Assembly (NCBI GenBank): GCA_021738105.1
Contig: JAIPCS010000079.1
Coordinates: 1 to 14,083 of the forward strand
DNA from: Sulfuritalea sp.
GTDB taxonomy: Bacteria; Pseudomonadota; Gammaproteobacteria; Burkholderiales; Rhodocyclaceae
DNA: 14,083 nt
Reading direction: 5' to 3'
How positions within the stretch are numbered: the first letter of the stretch is position 1; every line of letters starts with the position of its first letter. A program made the position numbers and the translations under genes. Shown here one piece after another: positions 1 to 4,854 of this stretch. Below the pieces are notes generated by a model. It had not been told where the DNA came from. It saw only the letters and a list, made by a program, of their open reading frames with translations, and did not search any database.

Positions 1-1
1 C

Positions 2-100
2 GTCGCCGATTATGACCGGGCGACGGAGTTCGAGGCATTGGGCGGCAGGTTGATTGAACTGTCGTCCAGCGAGTGGGCGGAAGTGGCGGAAGCGGCTTGA
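2..100 (+). CDS. 3' end of an unrecognised protein (partial)
   Basis: An open frame enters from the left edge and runs 32 codons to a TGA at 98-100. The visible tail includes EFEALGGRLIELSSSEW and ends EVAEAA. It is acidic and Ala/Glu-rich, as expected of the end of a soluble protein. The 'EALGGR-IELS--EW' pattern recalls the C-terminus of some TRAP-type solute-binding proteins, but this is too short to name a family. Codon use is GC-rich, and a strong intrinsic terminator follows 65 nt downstream, so this is probably the real last gene of an upstream operon. Confidence 0.5.
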   Translation, partial: VADYDRATEFEALGGRLIELSSSEWAEVAEAA

Positions 101-164
101 TTGCTTCGGTTGCGTCCAGTAATGGGGCTTCGCGGCCCCTTGACTGCCCGGCAGGGTGGTTGTG

Positions 165-205
165 AAATCGGTGCGGCCTCGCGGCTGCACCGATTTCTTT
201 TTTTT
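165..205 (+). terminator. Strong rho-independent terminator
   Basis: A 14-bp stem is formed by AAATCGGTGCGGCC (165-178) and GGCTGCACCGATTT (183-196), with one G-T wobble and a 4-nt loop (179-182). It is followed by C and an unbroken run of eight T (198-205). This is a textbook intrinsic terminator. It ends transcription of the gene stopping at 100 and insulates the vapBC operon downstream. A smaller GC-rich hairpin (GGGGC...GCCCC, 124-139) lies just before it. Confidence 0.9.
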
Positions 206-298
206 GTGGGTATCGTGATCGTCTTCGGCGGGGGTATCTGGATTTTTCTGTATCGGTGCGTATCGCTGACCAGATGTAGGCAAAAGTGGTAATGCTCC

Positions 299-327
299 TT
301 GGCCAATGGTGATCATCGTGCTATGAT
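299..327 (+). promoter_or_regulatory. Predicted sigma70-type promoter of vapBC
   Basis: TTGGCC (299-304) and TATGAT (322-327) are separated by 17 bp, a good sigma70-like match, and lie 31 nt upstream of the vapB start. A short inverted repeat, ATCAT (312-316) and ATGAT (323-327), overlaps the -10. A direct repeat GTATC (328-332 and 338-342) follows it. These are plausible binding sites for the AbrB-fold antitoxin, because VapB proteins usually repress their own operon. The sites are short and the assignment is an inference. Confidence 0.5.
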
Positions 328-358
328 GTATCTACACGTATCAACAAGTGAGGCATTT

Positions 359-607
359 ATGAGACTGCAACTGGCGAAATGGGGCAACAGTCTGGCAGTT
401 CGGCTGCCGGTGGAATGCACGCGTGCTGCCGGGTTGCGCGAGGGCGATACCGTTGAGGCGGAAGTGACGCCGATCGGTGAGATCAAGCTGACGCCGGCGC
501 AGCCGTTCGACAAGGCGGCATTCATCAAGCGTCTGCGTAAGCTGCGGGCGACCATGCCGATGACGACGACGACCGTTCAGATGATGCGCCAGGAGGATCG
601 GTACTGA
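359..607 (+). CDS. vapB: VapB-type antitoxin, AbrB/SpoVT fold
   Basis: This 82-residue protein is predicted to neutralise the PIN toxin encoded next to it and to bind the operon's own promoter. The N-terminus MRLQLAKWGNSLAVRLP and the following 'GLREGDTVEAEV' are hallmarks of the swapped-hairpin AbrB/SpoVT DNA-binding fold (about residues 1-47). The C-terminal half (about 48-82), with its basic FIKRLRKLR stretch, is the usual toxin-binding arm. The ATG at 359 was chosen over an upstream in-frame start at 299: it has GAGG at 350-353 with 5 nt spacing, and it starts exactly at the conserved fold. The stop (TGA 605-607) overlaps the toxin ATG by one base, so the two are translationally coupled. 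Confidence 0.9.
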   Translation: MRLQLAKWGNSLAVRLPVECTRAAGLREGDTVEAEVTPIGEIKLTPAQPFDKAAFIKRLRKLRATMPMTTTTVQMMRQEDRY

Positions 608-1032
608 TGATCTATCTGGACACCAGCGCGGCGGTTCCGATGTTTGTCCCGGAGCCGGCGAGCCCCGCAATCGAGGCATGGTTTGAGTCCTGCACGGAGC
701 CATTGGTATCGTCTGACTGGATAGTGACGGAGTTTTCCAGTGCGTTGTCCATCAAGGTTCGCAAAGGGGAGATCAGTGCGAAGCAGGCGCAGGCGGCATG
801 GAAGGACTTCGACGCTTTCTGCAAGTCTGGATTGCGTTTGTTGCCGGTGAGTCGAAAAGCGTTTGCAGAGGCTGCCGGGATGGCGCGGCATGCGGCAAGC
901 GGCTTGCGCTCCGGTGATGCCTTGCACCTGGCGATGGCGGTGGAAGCAGGCGCCAGCGGGATTGCAACGGCAGACGAGACGCTGGCGAAGAACGCGAAAG
1001 CGAGCGGCTTGGCGGTAAGCCAGATCATCTGA
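607..1032 (+). CDS. vapC: VapC-type toxin, PIN-domain ribonuclease
   Basis: This 141-residue PIN-domain protein is a predicted Mg2+-dependent RNase that blocks translation when not held by the antitoxin (family knowledge: VapC toxins cut tRNA or rRNA). All four acidic PIN positions can be seen: D5 (MIYLDTSA), E42 (VTEFSSAL), D104 (SGDALHLA) and D123 (TADETL). The length is normal and nothing suggests inactivation. AGGAGG at 591-596, within the end of vapB, provides the ribosome site, 10 nt before the ATG. Its cellular target cannot be read from the sequence. An ihfB-like gene follows 14 nt downstream. Confidence 0.92.
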   Translation: MIYLDTSAAVPMFVPEPASPAIEAWFESCTEPLVSSDWIVTEFSSALSIKVRKGEISAKQAQAAWKDFDAFCKSGLRLLPVSRKAFAEAAGMARHAASGLRSGDALHLAMAVEAGASGIATADETLAKNAKASGLAVSQII

Positions 1033-1046
1033 CGGTTTTTCAACTC

Positions 1047-1328
1047 ATGACCCGATCCGAGCTCGTTGACCGGCTGCATTCCCGCATTCCAACGCTTACT
1101 CACGAGGACGCCAAGTTCGTGGTCGACGTGATTCTTGAGGCCATTACACGCAGTATGGTTGCCGACAGCCGCGTTGAGATTCGTGGTTTCGGCAGCTTCA
1201 GCCTGAGCTACCGGCAACCACGGGTTGGGCGCAATCCGAAGTCGGGTGAAAAGGTTCAGGTTCCGGGAAAGTACGTTCCCTATTTCAAGGCAGGAAAAGA
1301 GATGCGGGAGGGTGTGAATTCCCGATGA
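1047..1328 (+). CDS. ihfB: Integration host factor beta subunit-like protein
   Basis: This 93-residue member of the HU/IHF family is a nucleoid protein that bends DNA sharply by inserting beta-arms into the minor groove. IHF assists recombination, replication and sigma54 transcription. The IHF-beta features are clear: TRSELVDRL at the N-terminus, VEIRGFGSFSLSYR (43-56), the arm GRNPKSGEKV (61-70) with the intercalating Pro at 64, and GKYVPYFKAGKEMRE (74-88). These favour IhfB over HU. It needs IhfA as partner, which is not in the window. There is no good Shine-Dalgarno before the ATG, and it starts 14 nt after vapC, so it is probably read through or coupled from the toxin operon. Housekeeping ihfB usually sits beside rpsA. 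This one does not, so it may be a second, accessory copy. Confidence 0.88.
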   Translation: MTRSELVDRLHSRIPTLTHEDAKFVVDVILEAITRSMVADSRVEIRGFGSFSLSYRQPRVGRNPKSGEKVQVPGKYVPYFKAGKEMREGVNSR

Positions 1329-1329
1329 T

Positions 1330-1485
1330 GTAGTCGTCGGGCAGCTATGCTGCCTTCCAGACGGCGTAAATCACCTCACTGTCTCCAAAGGCCTCGGGGG
1401 CAAGAGCGAACAGGTTGGTACTACGGAGCCTGAAGCCCTGGCAAAACAACTGCTGCTCGAACTGGTCAAGGCGGGCAAGGCGTAG
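1330..1485 (+). pseudogene. Start-less reading-frame remnant between ihfB and the RIT element
   Basis: One frame stays open from inside the end of ihfB to TAG 1483-1485 without a usable start codon. Its last 30 or so codons read like a real protein tail, for example KGLGGKSEQVGTTEPEAL then LLLELVKAGKA, with GC-rich codon use. I do not recognise the family. It is best seen as the 3' scar of a gene lost or rearranged during the events that brought in the neighbouring mobile element. A chance open frame is the alternative. Confidence 0.25.
1340..1354 (+). terminator. Possible weak hairpin after ihfB
   Basis: GGCAGC (1340-1345), a three-base loop TAT, and GCTGCC (1349-1354) form a perfect 6-bp stem 11 nt after the ihfB stop. 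There is only TTCC after it and no T-run, so it may slow or end transcription, but it is not a convincing intrinsic terminator. Confidence 0.3.
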
Positions 1486-1580
1486 TCTGTTTGTTTGACC
1501 GGGTAGTTTGGATGCTCCGATGCAGCCGGTTGCTGATCACATTGCTGACGTACGTGGTCAAAGCCTGTCGGGCAACAGCT
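1486..1580. other. Non-coding stretch left of the RIT element
   Basis: I see no gene, tRNA or clear terminator here. It ends directly at the near-palindrome that marks the left edge of the element. Together with the remnant before it, it forms a gene-free gap of about 430 bp from the end of ihfB to the first recombinase gene. Confidence 0.5.
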
Positions 1581-1610
1581 CGGCCTTATGTTGAGCTCCA
1601 CATAAGGCCG
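1581..1610. repeat. 30-bp near-palindrome, possible recombination core or att site
   Basis: CGGCCTTATGT (1581-1591) is mirrored exactly by ACATAAGGCCG (1600-1610). The centre is palindromic apart from one mismatched pair (T1592/C1599). The site reads as two 12-bp arms around a 6-bp GAGCTC centre, the shape of a tyrosine-recombinase crossover site. It holds two inverted copies of the element's end motif (TTATGTTGAG and, on the other strand, TTATGTGGAG). Its last 5 bp are shared with the left 33-bp repeat. No equivalent exists outside the right repeat. Confidence 0.6.
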
Positions 1611-1638
1611 ATTATGTAGATGCCTCGATTATGTTGAG
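1606..1638 (+). repeat. Left terminal inverted repeat of the RIT element (33 bp)
   Basis: This is an exact reverse complement of 4762-4794. It contains two direct copies of GATTATGT, at 1610-1617 and 1627-1634, with a 17-bp period. That is a likely arrangement for two recombinase protomers binding on the same DNA face or in tandem. Identity stops abruptly at both edges (positions 1605/4795 and 1639/4761 do not pair). Confidence 0.93.
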
Positions 1639-1705
1639 CTTTCAGCGACGTAGCTTGCTGGAGCGCGTGGCCATGGATCATTTGGGCGGCTGATGGAATT
1701 TTGAG

Positions 1706-1716
1706 CTCGACATAAT
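1706..1716 (-). repeat. Left inner copy of the RIT end motif
   Basis: CTCGACATAAT reads ATTATGTCGAG on the minus strand. It is an outward-pointing copy of the motif found in the terminal repeat, 67 bp inside it and 44 bp before the ritA ATG. CATAAT could also serve as a -10-like box, so recombinase binding here might repress ritABC; that regulatory idea is a guess. Confidence 0.6.
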
Positions 1717-1760
1717 TTCAGTGTTCTCCTGAAGTGGCGTTTCCACTCGAGGAGACGCTC

Positions 1761-2717
1761 ATGAAACCAATCGCACAACCCCGGAGCGCGCAGCCTGCGC
1801 GTTCATCTGAAGTTACCTCCAGCCCTGTCGCCGACGAGTTACGCCGGTACGACGACCATCTGCGTGACGTCCGCGGCCTGGCGGCCGGCACGCGTCGCAA
1901 CCATTGCCGCATCGTCGGTCAGTTGTTGCAGAAGAAGTTCGCTGGTGGCGTCATCAAGATAGGCAGGCTGCATGCGGCCGATGTTCGCCGCTTCATTGCG
2001 CGGCAACTGGGGGACAGCCCATCGCATTCGGCGGCCGCCCAAGTCGCAACCGCCTTGCGAAGTTATCTCCGCTACCGGGCGATCTGCGGCGACTCGGTTG
2101 CGGGTCTGATCGCGGTCATTTCCTCGCCGGTGCAGTGGAAGCTTGCATCGCTGCCACGCGCCCTCAAGCCGGACGAAGTTCAACGATTGCTGGGTGTCTT
2201 CCCCAACGGGCGCAGGCCCAGGCGAGGCTATGCCATTGTCCGCTGCGCACTGGACATGGGGCTGCGTGCAGGCGAGATCGCGAACCTGTCGATCGACGAC
2301 ATCGACTGGCGCGCAGGCACGGTCACGCTGAAAGGCACAAAGTCGCGACGGCAGGACATCCTGCCGCTGCCGATGGCGACCGGACAAGCCTTGGCGGACT
2401 ACCTGCAGCATGAGCGCCCGACAATCCCAAGCCGGGCGCTCTTCTTCTGCCGCCGTAAATCGGGTGACATTCCGATCACGACGGATGCGGTTCAGAAGGC
2501 AATCCGCCATGCCTGCCGACGGGCAGGACTACCGGATTCCGGTTCGCACGTGCTGCGCCACACACTGGCGTGTCGCCTTGTCGAGAACGGCGGCTCACTC
2601 AAGGAGGTTGCCGATGTTCTCCGGCACCGGTCGCTGGAAACCACCCGGATCTACGCCAAGCTCGATACGCCAAACCTTGCCGATGTCGCACTGCCCTGGC
2701 CGGGGAGCGAATCATGA
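1761..2717 (+). CDS. ritA: RIT tyrosine recombinase A
   Basis: This 318-residue site-specific recombinase is the first of the trio that would cut and rejoin the element ends through a 3'-phosphotyrosine link. The N-terminal SAM-like core-binding domain spans about 23-112, with YDDHLRDVRGLAAGT. The catalytic domain spans about 134-305: R169 (MGLRAGEI), K191 or K194 in the beta-hairpin (TLKGTKSRR), H263 and R266 (SHVLRHTLA), H289 (LRHRSLETT) and nucleophile Y298 (TRIYAK). All catalytic positions are kept. The ATG at 1761 is preferred over an upstream GTG (1734) because GGAG (1751-1754) lies 6 nt before it. The stop overlaps the ritB start as ATGA, giving tight translational coupling. Confidence 0.9.
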   Translation: MKPIAQPRSAQPARSSEVTSSPVADELRRYDDHLRDVRGLAAGTRRNHCRIVGQLLQKKFAGGVIKIGRLHAADVRRFIARQLGDSPSHSAAAQVATALRSYLRYRAICGDSVAGLIAVISSPVQWKLASLPRALKPDEVQRLLGVFPNGRRPRRGYAIVRCALDMGLRAGEIANLSIDDIDWRAGTVTLKGTKSRRQDILPLPMATGQALADYLQHERPTIPSRALFFCRRKSGDIPITTDAVQKAIRHACRRAGLPDSGSHVLRHTLACRLVENGGSLKEVADVLRHRSLETTRIYAKLDTPNLADVALPWPGSES

Positions 2718-3688
2718 GCCGACGCCGAAGCTTGCAGGCCAGAATCGACGACTATCTGGCCGAGCGTCGCCGCCAGGGTTTCCACCTGCGCTCCCGTGCC
2801 ACCTTCCTCTCCAGCTTTGCCCGCTTCGTGGAATCCAAGCGCCATCGGGGTCCGCTGACGGCGGAACTGATGGTCGAATGGGTACGTGCCGGCAAGGATG
2901 GTCATGGCGATGCGGGCACCTGGGCACGCAGTTGGGGACGGCTGCGGCACTTCATCCGCTACCTGCAGCAGTTCGAGCCCGACACCGAGGTTCCCGAGGC
3001 GTCACTCTTCGGCCCGGAACCCGGCCGCGTGGCACCCCACATCTACCGTGAGGACGAGATCGTCGACTTGCTCGCGGCGGCACGCACACTCGGCCCCGCC
3101 GGCAGCCTTCGGCCGTACACCTACGAAACCTTGTTCGGCCTGATGGCCTCGACCGGGCTGCGCGTTTCCGAAGCGATTCATCTGCGCGATGCGGATGTCG
3201 ATCTCAAGCACGGAATGCTGACGATACGGCAGACCAAGTTCGCCAAGTCCCGGCAACTGCCGATCCATCCCAGCACGGTCAAGGCACTGGCGCGTTACCG
3301 GAAACAACGCGAGCCGCATCTTCCGACGACCGACGGCACGCCGTTCCTGATCGGTAGTCGCGGCCGTCGTCTGGGGCTGCTGCTTGGCGAGCGCCAGGCG
3401 CACCGTGTCTTCATCGACTTGCGCGACGGCCTCGGCTGGGTCAATCGCGGCGGACACGAAGCACCACGGCTGTACGACCTGCGCCATACCTTCGCCGTGC
3501 GGCAGCTGGTGCGCTGGTACGCCGACGGTGCCGATGTCGACCAGAAGATGCTGGCGCTGTCGACCTACATGGGCCATGCCGAGATCTTCTACACGTACTG
3601 GTACCTCACCGCCGTTCCGGAATTGATGGCGATCGCTGCCGGTCGGTTCGAGCAATTCGCCGATCTCGCGGGAGATGATGATGCGTAG
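2714..3688 (+). CDS. ritB: RIT tyrosine recombinase B
   Basis: This 324-residue protein is the second recombinase of the trio. An N-terminal core-binding region spans about 5-90, and the catalytic domain about 108-305. Visible residues are R150 (STGLRVSEAI), K175 (RQTKFAKSR), R257 in LYDLRHTFA, H288 (MGHAEIF) and the nucleophile Y297 (YTYWYL). At the position where most family members have His three residues before the second Arg, this protein has Tyr254 (YDLRH). That occurs in some integrases but differs from its two neighbours. The ATG at 2714 overlaps the ritA stop by 4 nt and has GGGGAG at 2702-2707, 6 nt upstream. Longer in-frame starts lie inside ritA and are not supported. The protein ends in a short acidic tail (GDDDA). 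Confidence 0.9.
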   Translation: MSRRRSLQARIDDYLAERRRQGFHLRSRATFLSSFARFVESKRHRGPLTAELMVEWVRAGKDGHGDAGTWARSWGRLRHFIRYLQQFEPDTEVPEASLFGPEPGRVAPHIYREDEIVDLLAAARTLGPAGSLRPYTYETLFGLMASTGLRVSEAIHLRDADVDLKHGMLTIRQTKFAKSRQLPIHPSTVKALARYRKQREPHLPTTDGTPFLIGSRGRRLGLLLGERQAHRVFIDLRDGLGWVNRGGHEAPRLYDLRHTFAVRQLVRWYADGADVDQKMLALSTYMGHAEIFYTYWYLTAVPELMAIAAGRFEQFADLAGDDDA

Positions 3689-4694
3689 GCAACCCAAACC
3701 ACCGCCGTCGTTTCCCGCGCTCCTACAAGCTTTCTTTGTCGAGCATCTGACGCAACAACGCGCACTCAGCCCGCAGACGGTTGCCGCTTACCGGGACGCC
3801 TTCATGCTCTTCCTGGGCTTTGCAGAGGTGCGCCTTGGTCGCTCGCCGGCGCAGCTCACGCTGGCCGACATCACGCCGGACCTGATCATGGCCTTCCTCG
3901 ATCATTTGGAACGCGATCGGCACAACAGCGTGCGCAGCCGAAATGCCCGCCTCGCGGCGCTGCGTTCGTTCCTCAAGTTCGCTGCGCACCGCGACGTGTC
4001 ATCGCTGCAGGTGATCGAACACGCGCTCGGCGTTCCGGCAAAGCGCTTCGAGCGCCCGATGCTCGGCTATCTGTCCCGGGAGGAAATGCTGGCGGTGATC
4101 GGGACGCCGGATAGAACGTGGTTCAGCCAACGGGATCATGTGTTGCTGCTGTTGCTCTACAACACCGGTGCGCGGGTTTCAGAGATCGTCGGCGTGAAGG
4201 TCGGCGAGGTGGTGCTCGACGATGGGGCCGCCTGCGTTCATCTGCATGGCAAGGGACGGAAACAGCGCAGCGTGCCGCTGTGGCGTTCGACCGTCAGGAC
4301 GCTCCGGGCTTGGCTCCGGCGGAATTCGCAGTTTGATGCGAACTCGCCGTTGCTACCCAATCGCGACGGCAAATCGATGTCGCGATGGAACGTGATGCAG
4401 CGACTGGAGCGCGCCGTCCAAGTTGCCACAGAATCCTGTCCCGACTTGGCGAAACGCCAGATCACGCCGCACGTGATTCGCCACACGACGGCAATGCACC
4501 TGCTGCAGGCCGGCGTCGACATCAGCGTGATTGCGCTTTGGCTCGGTCATGAGAGTCCGGCAACCACTCATCAATACGTCGAGGCCGATCTGGCGATGAA
4601 GGAACGCGCACTGGCCAGGCTTCAAGAGCCAGAGACAAAGCTCCGGCGCTATCGGGCGCCAGACTCACTGATCGACTTCCTGCACACGCTCTGA
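3681..4694 (+). CDS. ritC: RIT tyrosine recombinase C
   Basis: This 337-residue protein is the third recombinase and the most XerC/D-like of the three. The N-terminal SAM-like domain (about 10-105) includes FFVEHLTQQRALSPQTVAAY. The catalytic domain includes R165 (NTGARVSEI), K191 (HGKGRKQRSVPL), H264 and R267 (PHVIRHTTA), H290 (LGHESPATT) and nucleophile Y299 (HQYVEAD). All six positions are intact. Three in-frame ATGs (3675, 3678, 3681) occur in a row. The third is chosen because GGGAG (3670-3674) lies the right distance, 6 nt, before it. It overlaps the end of ritB by 8 nt. Its TGA (4692-4694) runs into the right inner repeat motif, so the coding end and the element end are packed without a gap. 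Confidence 0.9.
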   Translation: MRRQPKPPPSFPALLQAFFVEHLTQQRALSPQTVAAYRDAFMLFLGFAEVRLGRSPAQLTLADITPDLIMAFLDHLERDRHNSVRSRNARLAALRSFLKFAAHRDVSSLQVIEHALGVPAKRFERPMLGYLSREEMLAVIGTPDRTWFSQRDHVLLLLLYNTGARVSEIVGVKVGEVVLDDGAACVHLHGKGRKQRSVPLWRSTVRTLRAWLRRNSQFDANSPLLPNRDGKSMSRWNVMQRLERAVQVATESCPDLAKRQITPHVIRHTTAMHLLQAGVDISVIALWLGHESPATTHQYVEADLAMKERALARLQEPETKLRRYRAPDSLIDFLHTL

Positions 4695-4704
4695 TTATGT
4701 GGAG
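4694..4704 (+). repeat. Right inner copy of the RIT end motif
   Basis: ATTATGTGGAG begins on the last base of the ritC stop codon and points outward, as the left inner copy (1706-1716) does. It lies 57 bp inside the right terminal repeat. Its presence makes the two ends of the element structurally symmetric. Confidence 0.6.
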
Positions 4705-4761
4705 TGCGAAATCGGCGCCTTCCGCTCCAGTCGGGCGGTTGGCGCACGACGCCGCACATGA

Positions 4762-4794
4762 CTCAACATAATCGAGGCATCTACATAATCGGCC
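4762..4794 (-). repeat. Right terminal inverted repeat of the RIT element (33 bp)
   Basis: This is the perfect reverse complement of 1606-1638. It contains ACATAATC at 4766-4773 and 4783-4790, again with a 17-bp period. It is followed at once by GAAGCGGGCG, which has no counterpart on the left side. The interval 4705-4761 between the inner motif and this repeat is non-coding. Confidence 0.93.
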
Positions 4795-4854
4795 GAAGCG
4801 GGCGTTTGAGCGTCAATGACATTCCTGGACTACGAGGAAAATCGAACGACTGCT

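Larger units (their letters stand above)
1581..4794 (+). mobile_element. RIT (Recombinase In Trio) element
   Basis: Three tandem, overlapping tyrosine-recombinase genes read in the same direction and are enclosed by a perfect 33-bp inverted repeat (1606-1638 against 4762-4794). No other cargo is present. This arrangement defines the RIT family of mobile elements. From repeat to repeat the element is 3189 bp; with the left near-palindrome it begins at 1581. It has separated the ihfB side from the PHP-ATPase gene, ending 60 bp before that gene's stop codon. I found no clear target duplication directly outside the repeats. All three reading frames are intact, so the element could still be active. 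Confidence 0.88.

Noticed and set aside
3002..3697. 231-codon minus-strand frame opposite ritB
   Set aside because: Antisense shadow of a recombinase gene that has nearly all of its catalytic residues.
1596..4805. Target-site duplication flanking the RIT element
   Set aside because: Bases outside the 33-bp repeats (CACATAA on the left, GAAGCGG on the right) do not match, and shifting the border to the palindrome does not create a convincing duplication.
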